Origin: Mycobacteriales bacterium
Lineage (GTDB): Bacteria; Actinomycetota; Actinomycetes; Mycobacteriales; CADCTP01
Length of the DNA stretch: 44,009 bases
Assembly: GCA_035995165.1 (NCBI GenBank)
Contig: DASYKU010000094.1
Location: 1 to 44,009 of the forward strand
Direction: 5' to 3'
The notes beneath the pieces were generated by a model, which was not told the DNA's origin, did no database searches, and saw only the letters and a program-made list of their open reading frames with translations. Positions 7,413 to 14,416 of this stretch are shown piece by piece (positions within the stretch are counted from its first letter, which is position 1; each line of letters starts with the position of its first letter). A program made the translations under genes and the position numbers.

Positions 7413-10217
7413 CTAGCTGACCGGGTCGTCTTCGAGCACGGGCGCCGCCTTCGTGGCCGGAGCCTTGGGCGCCGCCTTGTTCGCAGCGGCCTTCTTGGCC
7501 GGCGCCTTCTTGGCCGCCGCCTTCTTCGCCGGGGCCTTCTTCGCGGCCTTCTTCGCCGGGGCCTTCTTGGTCGCCTTCTTGATCGGCGCCCGCTCGCGCC
7601 GGTCCGCGAGCAGCTCGGCCGCCCGCTCGATGGTGATCTCCTCGACCGCGTCGCCCTTGCGCAGGCTGGCGTTCGTGTCGCCGTCGGTCACGTACGGGCC
7701 GAACCGGCCTTCCCGGACCACGACCTGCTTGCCGCTCGCCGGGTCGTCGCCCAGCTCGCGCAGCGGCGCCACCGGGGTGGCCGAACGACGGCCGCGGGTC
7801 TTGGGCTGCGCCAGCAGCGCCAGCGCCTCCTCGATCGTGACGGTGAAGAGCTGGTCCTCCCGCTCCAGCGAGCGGGACTCCTTGCCCTGCTTGATGTACG
7901 GCCCGTAGCGCCCGTTCTGTGCGGTGATCTCCTCGCCGTCCGCGCCGACGCCGAGTACACGAGGCAGCGTGAGCAGGCGCAGCGCCTCCTCCAGAGTCAC
8001 CGTGTCGATCGACATCGAGCCGAAGAGGCTGGCGGTCTTCTCGCCGGACGACACGTACGGCCCGTACCGGCCGGCCTTGACCGTGACGTCCTCGCCGGAG
8101 TCCGGATCGGCGCCGAGGCTGCGCTCGCCCGACGGGGCGTCGAACAGCTCACCGATCTTCTCGGCGGTCAGCTCGTCCGGCGGCAGGTCCTCGGGCACGC
8201 TGGCCCGCTCGCCCTCGGCCCGCTCCATGTACGGCCCGTACCGGCCGACCCGGACGACGACGCCGCCATCGAGCGGGATCGAGTTGATGCCGCGGGCGTC
8301 GATGTCGCCGAGCCGCTCGGAGACGATCCGCTTCAGGCCGCCGGACCGGGCGATGCCGCCTTCCTCGCCACTCTCAGAGCCGAAATAGAACCGGGTGAGC
8401 CAGTCCACCGACTGCATGCCGCCGCCGGCGATGTTGTCCAGATCCTCCTCGACCGCGGCCGTGAAGTCGTAGTCGACGAGCCGGGTGAAGTGCTGCTCCA
8501 GCAGGTTGACCACGGCGAACGCGATCCAGGACGGGACGAGCGCGCTGCCCTTCTTCCAGACGTACCCGCGTTCCTGGATGGTGTGCAGGATCGACGCGTA
8601 CGTCGACGGCCGCCCGATCCCGAGCTCCTCCATCGCCTTGACCAGGCTGGGCTCGGTGAAGCGGGCCGGCGGCGAGGTGGTGTGGCCCTGCGGGGTCAGC
8701 TCGCGGGCGTTCAGCGGCTGGTCCCGGAGCAGCCGCGGCAGCCGCCGCTCGCTGTCATCCCGGTCGGCGTCGTCGTCGAGGCTCTCGACGTACGCCCGGA
8801 GGAAGCCGGGGAACGTGATCGTCTTGCCGCTCGCGGCAAACTCGGCCCGCTCGCCGGTGGTGCTGGTGCCGGCCAGCCGGATCGACACGCTGGTGCCGAC
8901 CGCGTCGGCCATCTGGGAGGCGAGGGTGCGCTGCCAGACCAGCTCGTAGAGCCGGAACTCGTCCGCGGACAGCTCGTCAGCGACGGCGCCCGGGGTGCGG
9001 AAGCTGTCCCCGGCGGGCCGGATCGCCTCGTGTGCCTCCTGCGCGTTCTTGACCTTGCGCACGTAGCGGCGGGCCTCCGGCGGCACGTACTCGTCGCCGT
9101 AGAGCTCCCGGGCCTGCTGGCGGGCGGCGGTCAGCGCTGTCTCGGACAGGTTCGTCGAGTCGGTCCGCATGTAGGTGATGTAGCCGTTCTCGTACAGCCG
9201 CTGGGCGGTGCGCATCGTCCGCTCGACCGTGAACCGCAGCTTGCGGCCGGCCTCCTGCTGCAGCGTGCTGGTCATGAACGGCGGGTACGGCCGGCGCCGG
9301 TACGGCTTCTCCTCGACCCGGGTGACGGCGAACGCGGCGTTGCTCAGCCGGGCGACCAGGCCGCGGGCGCCAGGCTCGTCCAGGTGCACGACGTCGCTGC
9401 GGGTCTTGCCGGTCTCGGGGGCGAAGTCCCGTCCGGTGGCGATGCGGCTGTCATCGAGCGCGACCAGGGTGGCGGTGAACGTCGACGGGTCGCCCTCAGC
9501 CGGCTTCTCGGTCAGCGCGAACAGACCTTCGATGTCCCAGTACTCAGCGGACCGGAACTTCATCCGGGCCCGCTCCCGCTCGACCACCAGCCTGGTCGCG
9601 ACCGACTGGACCCGGCCCGCCGACAACTTCGGCATGACCTTCTTCCAGAGCACCGGGCTGACCTCGTAGCCGTACAGCCGGTCGAGGATGCGCCGCGTCT
9701 CCTGGGCGTCGACCAGGTCGGCGTCGATCTCGCGGGGGTTCTCCACCGCACGCCGGATCGCCTCCGGAGTGATCTCGTGGAAAACCATCCGGCGGATCGG
9801 CACCTGCGGCTTCAGCGTCTGGACCAGGTGCCAGGCGATGGCCTCGCCCTCCCGGTCCTCGTCCGTGGCCAGGTAGAGCTCGGTCGCATCCTTGAGCAGG
9901 TCCTTGAGCTTGGTGACCTGCTGCCGGTGGTCGGCGCTGACCACGTAGAGCGGCTCGAAACCGTGGTCGACGTCGACGCCGAGGCGGGCCCAGGACTCGC
10001 CCTTGTACTTGGCCGGAACGTCGGCGGCGTTGCGCGGCAGGTCCCGGATGTGACCGATGCTCGACTCGACCACGTAGCCGTCGCCGAGGAAGCCCGAGAT
10101 CATCCGCGCCTTGCGCGGCGACTCGACGATGATCAGCCGGAGGCCGTCCTTCGCGGCGGCGCGAGAACGGCCGCGACGGGCTGGCGTCGCGGGGGCTTCG
10201 GTGTCGATCGTGCTCAC
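7413..10217 (-). CDS. topA: DNA topoisomerase I
   Basis: The 934-aa type IA enzyme relaxes negative supercoils. The Toprim domain has IVESPRKA (Glu32) and TDEDREGE (Asp119, Asp121, Glu123). The catalytic tyrosine is Tyr349 in YITYMRTDST. Four C-terminal topoisomerase repeats follow, each with RYGPY or RFGPY. Instead of zinc fingers, the tail (last ~75 residues) is a Lys/Ala/Pro-rich array typical of actinobacterial TopA, which aids processivity and chromosome handling. GTG 10217 has GGAG about 7 bases upstream. A consensus -35 lies at 10300-10305. Confidence 0.96.
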   Translation of the reverse strand: MSTIDTEAPATPARRGRSRAAAKDGLRLIIVESPRKARMISGFLGDGYVVESSIGHIRDLPRNAADVPAKYKGESWARLGVDVDHGFEPLYVVSADHRQQVTKLKDLLKDATELYLATDEDREGEAIAWHLVQTLKPQVPIRRMVFHEITPEAIRRAVENPREIDADLVDAQETRRILDRLYGYEVSPVLWKKVMPKLSAGRVQSVATRLVVERERARMKFRSAEYWDIEGLFALTEKPAEGDPSTFTATLVALDDSRIATGRDFAPETGKTRSDVVHLDEPGARGLVARLSNAAFAVTRVEEKPYRRRPYPPFMTSTLQQEAGRKLRFTVERTMRTAQRLYENGYITYMRTDSTNLSETALTAARQQARELYGDEYVPPEARRYVRKVKNAQEAHEAIRPAGDSFRTPGAVADELSADEFRLYELVWQRTLASQMADAVGTSVSIRLAGTSTTGERAEFAASGKTITFPGFLRAYVESLDDDADRDDSERRLPRLLRDQPLNARELTPQGHTTSPPARFTEPSLVKAMEELGIGRPSTYASILHTIQERGYVWKKGSALVPSWIAFAVVNLLEQHFTRLVDYDFTAAVEEDLDNIAGGGMQSVDWLTRFYFGSESGEEGGIARSGGLKRIVSERLGDIDARGINSIPLDGGVVVRVGRYGPYMERAEGERASVPEDLPPDELTAEKIGELFDAPSGERSLGADPDSGEDVTVKAGRYGPYVSSGEKTASLFGSMSIDTVTLEEALRLLTLPRVLGVGADGEEITAQNGRYGPYIKQGKESRSLEREDQLFTVTIEEALALLAQPKTRGRRSATPVAPLRELGDDPASGKQVVVREGRFGPYVTDGDTNASLRKGDAVEEITIERAAELLADRRERAPIKKATKKAPAKKAAKKAPAKKAAAKKAPAKKAAANKAAPKAPATKAAPVLEDDPVS
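7440..7590 (-). repeat. KKAPAKKA-coding low-complexity array in topA
   Basis: The 3' end of topA carries about ten imperfect repeats of 12-21 bases encoding KKAPAKKAAKKAPAKK-type sequence. This basic tail is a conserved feature of actinobacterial topoisomerase I, and its copy number varies between strains. Confidence 0.7.
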
Positions 10218-10274
10218 GGTGCTCCAGGTCTGCGTCGTGCTGCGGGTGGGGACTCGCTAGGCGGCCCCGAGCGC

Positions 10275-10305
10275 AGTGTGCGGGGTTCAGACCGCACTCT
10301 GTCAA
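10275..10305 (-). promoter_or_regulatory. Predicted topA promoter
   Basis: On the minus strand, TTGACA (10305-10300) is followed after 19 bases by CACACT (10280-10275), giving a start about 50 bases before the topA GTG. An inverted repeat CCGAC-N6-GTCGG at 10307-10322 lies directly upstream of the -35. topA promoters are often supercoiling-sensitive, and a 19-base spacer would fit that; this is inference. Confidence 0.4.
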
Positions 10306-10349
10306 ACCGACGGAACGGTCGGTCAGCTCGGGCGGTTCCCGATGGCTTG

Positions 10350-11393
10350 TTATCCGTGCGTCACATCAGGGTGCTCGACAGTCGCCAAAGCTTCGAGCAG
10401 CAGGGCCGCCGAGACCTGCGTCCCGAGGCTCGCCTCGCCGCTCACCGGCTGCCGCCAGTCGGACCCGATCGGGGCTGCCGCCGCCGCGGCAACGGCGCCT
10501 CCGCTGCTGGTCAGAGCGGCGCGCACCTGTCGGGCCACGGCACCGTCCGGATCAGGATCAGCCAATACCAAAGCGCCGAGATAGTGGGCGAATATTCCCT
10601 TGAAGACCGAGGAGTCCCCCATGCCCTCGTTCGGCAGAACTCCCCCGGACGGGTCGGCAAAATGATCCAGCGCCGCGGCCGCCGTCCGCCGGGCCCGATC
10701 GAGATGACCCCGATCGCCGGTCAGCTGCCACAGCTCGGTCTCCGCACCGACCACCGTCCCCTGGTTGTACGTCCACAACGTCCGGTCCGGCCCGGGTTGC
10801 TCGGCCGGGTGAACGCCGTCCCAGACCATCCCGCTGGCCGGGTCGACCAGCGTCGCGTACTGCCAGTCGGCAATCCGGCGGGCCCAGTCCAGGTCGGCCG
10901 GATCCCGGTAGCGCCGGTGCAGCTTGGCGGCGAGGATCGCCGACGGGGCGTTGGCCGGCGTGTTCGTGTACGGCCGCGGGTCCTCACGCCGCCAGACGAT
11001 GCCGCCGTGCCGCTCGTCCCACCCCGCTCGGATGTCCGACCACAGCTCCCGGACCAGCCCGCCGGTGTCGGCGCCGGCGACCTCGTCGGCCCGCAACAGC
11101 GCGATCCCCATCCAGGCCATGTCGTCGTAGTAGCGGTTGACGATCGTGCCGCCGTTGCGGCGCACGATGCCGCCGACGTTGGCCCGGATCCGGTCCCGGA
11201 GCCCTGTCGACCCCGTCCGCGCCGCAGCGTCCACCGTGACGTCCAGAGCGTGGGCCTGGATCCAGTAGTCCCAGCTCAAGCGGACCGCGAACCGCTGCCG
11301 TCCGGGCTTGTCCTGGTAGAGGGCGAAGCGAGGGTGCCAGAACCGCTCGGCGAGCACCCGCTGCGCCGCATCCGCGGCCTCGGCCCAGCTCAT
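10350..11393 (-). CDS. Glycoside hydrolase family 76 protein
   Basis: The 347-aa (alpha/alpha)6-type protein carries the GH76 catalytic Asp pair in YYDDMAWMG (Asp90-Asp91), followed by PANAPSAILAAKL and NQGTVVGAE. GH76 members are endo-alpha-1,6-mannanases or transglycosylases. Actinobacterial substrates could include mannan, lipomannan or wall polymers. There is no signal peptide, so it is either cytoplasmic or exported by another route. ATG 11393 overlaps the stop of the upstream WXG-hydrolase gene in ATGA, making it the last gene of a coupled trio. Confidence 0.85.
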   Translation of the reverse strand: MSWAEAADAAQRVLAERFWHPRFALYQDKPGRQRFAVRLSWDYWIQAHALDVTVDAAARTGSTGLRDRIRANVGGIVRRNGGTIVNRYYDDMAWMGIALLRADEVAGADTGGLVRELWSDIRAGWDERHGGIVWRREDPRPYTNTPANAPSAILAAKLHRRYRDPADLDWARRIADWQYATLVDPASGMVWDGVHPAEQPGPDRTLWTYNQGTVVGAETELWQLTGDRGHLDRARRTAAAALDHFADPSGGVLPNEGMGDSSVFKGIFAHYLGALVLADPDPDGAVARQVRAALTSSGGAVAAAAAAPIGSDWRQPVSGEASLGTQVSAALLLEALATVEHPDVTHG

Positions 11394-12817
11394 GCTGCTT
11401 CCCCCGGCCGGGTGACGCCCGCGCCGTGGCCGACCACGACGCGCGCGATGTTGCGCAGCGACTCCGAACCGGGATCGAAGTAGCCGGTGTGAGCGCCGGC
11501 CAGCTGAACCGGCCAGGGCCGTCCGGGTTCCGGATCGGTCCGGATCGGGGTGGCCCCGAAGGCCGCGTCCCCTGGGTCGGCGCCGAACACGCCCAGGTCC
11601 GCGACCGGGTCGAACGGTGCCTCGCCCACGTACACCCGCCGGCCGGGCAAGCCGAGCTCGCGGGCGTTGCCGGCGAGCACGCCCGGACTGCCGACCAGCA
11701 CCAGGTCGTCCGCCCGCTTCGGGCCGGCCTGGGCGGCCGCTCCGACGACCGTGCTGCCGTAGCTGTGGCCGACCAGGGTGACGTGCGGCAGCCCGCCGCC
11801 GTCCACGCTCCGGCCCGAGTCGAAGGAAGCCAGGTCCGCGGCGAGCATCCGGCCGCCCGCCCGGGCCCGGGTGGCGAACGGGACCTCGCGCCAGTCCGGC
11901 GCCGCGTATCCGAGCCAGGCGATCGCCGCGCTGGACTCGTCGGACTGCCGACCGGCCTCGGCCAACAGGTTCCCGGCTCGATCGACGGTCCCACCGACTC
12001 CGTGGACGGCGTCGTCCCCCATGCCCGGGACGAGGACGGCGACGTGCCGCGCGCGGTCGACGTCGCCGAGCCCGATCGCAACCCGGCCGACGCCGCTCAG
12101 GTCAAGGGTGAGCAGCCGCGCGCGACGACCGGCGAGGGCTCGCTCGACGGCCTCGGCGATCGTGAGCATGGAGCGGACGACGGCGTACCTCGCCTGGTGC
12201 GCGGGAAGCAGGGGGCCGGTCGTCAGGAGCTGGTCCCGTTCGGCCCGCAGTCGCGCGAGCAGGGTCGCGAGCTGCCGTCGGTTGGCCGCGTCGCGGATCT
12301 CGGCCGGTAACCCGGCGAGGCTGCCCAGCGTGGCCGGCTCACGGGCCAGCAGCTGACGACGCAGCTCGGGCGGCAGAGCGGTCCACCAGTGCGCGACCTC
12401 GGCCGCGGTCGAGTCCGGTCCGGGCAGGCGAGCGGCCGGAGACGTCGTCCGGACCGCATCCAGACCGGCGCTGATCCGACCGTCGACCGCAGCCGCCAAC
12501 GCCCGGCCCTCGTCGGCTTCGCGGGGCGACTGGGCGGCGCCGCCGGCCAGCCTGGCCGCCTCGGCGATGCAGTGCAGACCGGACCGGACCACATCCGCAG
12601 CCTGCCGCAGGAGCCCGGCCAGGCCGCTCACCCGGACGGTCGCCGCACGTACTCGGGGGCGGGCATGGTCGGCGGCGGAACCGCTCCAGCCGGCCAACCG
12701 GGACTCGGTCGTGCTCAGCCGCTCGTAAGCCCGGTCGAGCTCGTCGGCGAGCCGGAAGAGCTGCCGCACACCCCGGTCGCAGGTCGCGGCGTCCCAGTCC
12801 CGCGCCTCGGTGGTCAT
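11390..12817 (-). CDS. WXG-like helical domain fused to DUF1023 alpha/beta hydrolase
   Basis: 475 aa. Residues 1 to about 125 are helical with a WSG turn (Trp44-Ser-Gly46) followed by SAADHA, as in WXG100-fold ESX substrates. Residues about 140-185 hold the segment HWWTALPPELRRQLL..IRDAANR that precedes DUF1023 hydrolases. The C-terminal alpha/beta hydrolase has the nucleophile elbow GHSYGS (Ser352) and a GYFDPGS region near the end. The chemistry is probably ester or lipid hydrolysis. The fusion resembles type VII-secreted enzymes, but no ESX machinery is in the window. It starts at ATG 12817, overlapping the upstream small gene in ATGA. Confidence 0.85.
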   Translation of the reverse strand: MTTEARDWDAATCDRGVRQLFRLADELDRAYERLSTTESRLAGWSGSAADHARPRVRAATVRVSGLAGLLRQAADVVRSGLHCIAEAARLAGGAAQSPREADEGRALAAAVDGRISAGLDAVRTTSPAARLPGPDSTAAEVAHWWTALPPELRRQLLAREPATLGSLAGLPAEIRDAANRRQLATLLARLRAERDQLLTTGPLLPAHQARYAVVRSMLTIAEAVERALAGRRARLLTLDLSGVGRVAIGLGDVDRARHVAVLVPGMGDDAVHGVGGTVDRAGNLLAEAGRQSDESSAAIAWLGYAAPDWREVPFATRARAGGRMLAADLASFDSGRSVDGGGLPHVTLVGHSYGSTVVGAAAQAGPKRADDLVLVGSPGVLAGNARELGLPGRRVYVGEAPFDPVADLGVFGADPGDAAFGATPIRTDPEPGRPWPVQLAGAHTGYFDPGSESLRNIARVVVGHGAGVTRPGEAA

Positions 12818-13122
12818 GCGGCCCTCCCGGATCGCTCGATGCCGGTCACGATCGACCGCTCGACCTCGCCGTACTCCCGGGCAGCTGTCGTCAGCGCCCT
12901 GCCGAGGTGGCCGAGGTCAACGGCGGTCGCCCGGGCCTCGGACGCCAGCAGCGCGGCGGCGTGGTCGGCAGCCGTGGCGGTGCGCGAGCCGGGGAGGGCC
13001 GCGGCGACGGTTCCCAGCGCGCGGGTGACCTCGGCGGCGGCGTCGGCCAGCGCCGATCGCTCAGCGATGAGGGAGCGACCGGCCTCGGCCAGCACCTGCG
13101 GCTCCACCTGCAACTCGGACAT
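12814..13122 (-). CDS. Small helical WXG100-like protein
   Basis: The 102-aa all-helical, Ala-rich protein starts MSELQVEPQVLAEAGRSL. Its length, predicted helix-turn-helix hairpin and position before a WXG-DUF1023 protein fit an ESX/WXG100-like partner (DUF2580/EspC-type), though the WXG tripeptide itself is absent and the turn is LPGSRTATAADH. It would pair with, and perhaps chaperone, the N-terminal domain of the next protein. The start at 13122 has no Shine-Dalgarno, and a -10 box lies 7 bases upstream, so the mRNA is probably leaderless. Confidence 0.75.
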   Translation of the reverse strand: MSELQVEPQVLAEAGRSLIAERSALADAAAEVTRALGTVAAALPGSRTATAADHAAALLASEARATAVDLGHLGRALTTAAREYGEVERSIVTGIERSGRAA

Positions 13123-13129
13123 GGCGCCG

Positions 13130-13159
13130 ACAGTAGGGCGGTGTCAACCGGGGCGCGAA
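13130..13159 (-). promoter_or_regulatory. Predicted leaderless promoter of the WXG/DUF1023/GH76 operon
   Basis: On the minus strand a -35 TTCGCG (13159-13154) and an 18-base spacer precede a -10 TACTGT (13135-13130). Seven bases separate the -10 from the ATG (13122), so transcription would start at or next to the initiator codon. Confidence 0.5.
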
Positions 13160-13165
13160 CGGGTC

Positions 13166-13199
13166 TCCACAGGCGACGGTTCTGTCCACAGACGACGGT
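13166..13199 (-). repeat. Direct-repeat operator candidate upstream of the WXG operon
   Basis: Two 15-bp direct repeats with one mismatch, TCCACAGGCGACGGT (13166-13180) and TCCACAGACGACGGT (13185-13199), have a 19-bp period. They lie just upstream of the predicted -35 (about -44 to -77), the usual place for an activator that binds as a tandem dimer. Confidence 0.55.
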
Positions 13200-13212
13200 G
13201 CCGGGCTTGCCG

Positions 13213-13785
13213 TCAGCCGGGCCAGTCGGTTTCCGGTGCCCGGGCCGGCCGCTCGCCGACGTACTCGCCCAGCCGGGTCAGCCGCCGGCGCCCGGTGACC
13301 CGGTAGGCCGGCCCGCCTGCACGGGGGCCGACGAATGCACCGGCGATGCCGGCCCGGGCCAGCGCCGAGCCGACCGGCTCCCAGACCTGGGGGTCGTGCG
13401 GGCTCAACCGGAGCAGGTAGCCGTGCTCATCCCGGCGTCCCGCACCAATCGCCCACATACGGAGCCGCGATCCGTCCAGCGTGAATCCCGGCGGCACGGC
13501 CTTGACCGCGCCCCGGATCCAGCGCTCCGCAACGGGCTGCAACGCCAGACTGAATGGCGTTCGGACCGAGGTCACGCCGTCCTCCTCCGCCACCTCACCG
13601 CGCAGCCCACGCTCGTCGTACGCGTGGAGCACCTCCTCCACCCGCCACCGGTCCTCGACCAGCACGGATAGCCGGGCCGTACCCCCGAACCGGACGACCT
13701 GGCCCACGCCGAGCAGCAGCCCCTCGAGGTCGTCCACCCCGGGTGGGCGCACCCCGGCGGTGAGGAAGGACAGCTGCCCAGGCAC
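13213..13785 (-). CDS. Conserved actinobacterial protein of unknown function
   Basis: 190 aa, beginning MPGQLSFLTAGVRPPGVDDL. I do not recognise an assigned family beyond having a sense of the type. The chain seems to hold two halves, each with beta-rich and helical segments. The second, with GYLLRLSPHDPQVW, a GIAGAF turn and AYRVTGRRRLTRLGEYVGE, resembles one half of the LAGLIDADG fold, as in WhiA N-terminal domains, but without clear catalytic acids. There are no membrane or signal segments. GTG 13785 starts 19 bases after the upstream lipoprotein stop, so the two may be cotranscribed. Confidence 0.7.
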   Translation of the reverse strand: MPGQLSFLTAGVRPPGVDDLEGLLLGVGQVVRFGGTARLSVLVEDRWRVEEVLHAYDERGLRGEVAEEDGVTSVRTPFSLALQPVAERWIRGAVKAVPPGFTLDGSRLRMWAIGAGRRDEHGYLLRLSPHDPQVWEPVGSALARAGIAGAFVGPRAGGPAYRVTGRRRLTRLGEYVGERPARAPETDWPG

Positions 13786-13803
13786 AGTCGGGAGCGTAGG
13801 CGG

Positions 13804-14370
13804 TCAGGTGCCGGACAGGCGCTGGCAGGCCGGGTCCGCACGGAACGCCCGGTTCAGGCCGGAGTCGGTGTACGTCCGTCCGAGATCGTCGAGGGTCGTC
13901 CCGACCTGGGTGAACAGGGCACCGAGGGAGTCGCGGACCTTCCGGGCGCCGGCCGCGTACGCGGTGAGGTTGCCGGTAGGCAGCGCGGCGAAGCTCCTCT
14001 GCGCGGCGCTGAGACCCGTCCGGGTCCGTTCCAGCGCGGCGGCGAGGTCGCGGGAGTAGCCCTGCCCGCGGTCGGCCTTGGGGGCGCCGGCCGACTTGAC
14101 CGAGCCGAGCAGTTGGTCCGTGCGGCGGACCGTGGCGGTGAAGAACCGCGCGTACCGGGCCCGGACGGTGGCGACGTCGTTGGCGCCGTCCAGGCTGTGG
14201 GTCAGCTCCGCGCTGTCCGCTGCGACCCCGTCCCGCCAGCCGATCAGTCCGGAGCAGACGGTCTGCGCGTACGCCGCCGGTTCCACGATCCCGGCGTCCT
14301 TCGCCCCGCAGGCGGACAGAAGTGCGGCAAGTACGGCGAAGGCGGCAATCGGGCGAAGCACGGCGGACAC
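13804..14370 (-). CDS. Putative lipoprotein
   Basis: The 188-aa protein has a clear lipoprotein signal: a hydrophobic stretch FAVLAALLSA ends at Cys21 (lipobox LSAC). The mature part is mostly helical, with two further Cys (near residue 39 and near the C-terminus, DPACQRL) that could form a disulfide. No enzymatic motif is visible, and the function is unknown. The gene sits between hppA upstream and the unknown 190-aa gene downstream, all leftward. Confidence 0.8.
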   Translation of the reverse strand: MSAVLRPIAAFAVLAALLSACGAKDAGIVEPAAYAQTVCSGLIGWRDGVAADSAELTHSLDGANDVATVRARYARFFTATVRRTDQLLGSVKSAGAPKADRGQGYSRDLAAALERTRTGLSAAQRSFAALPTGNLTAYAAGARKVRDSLGALFTQVGTTLDDLGRTYTDSGLNRAFRADPACQRLSGT

Positions 14371-14416
14371 CCTACGGACCGGCGGACACCGATGGCGGCC
14401 GCCGGTCCGATCGGGC

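Noticed and set aside
7284-11483. A 1399-codon open frame antisense to topA and the GH76 gene
   Set aside because: In GC-rich DNA the opposite frame of a real gene often stays open. The translation is Arg/Pro/Leu-rich with no family motif, while topA on the other strand is unmistakable.
13130-13147. TTGACA at 13147-13142 as the -35 of the WXG operon
   Set aside because: At 17-19 bases spacing its -10 would fall on the start codon itself, and it is only 6 bases from TACTGT. TTCGCG at 13159-13154 fits the spacing better.
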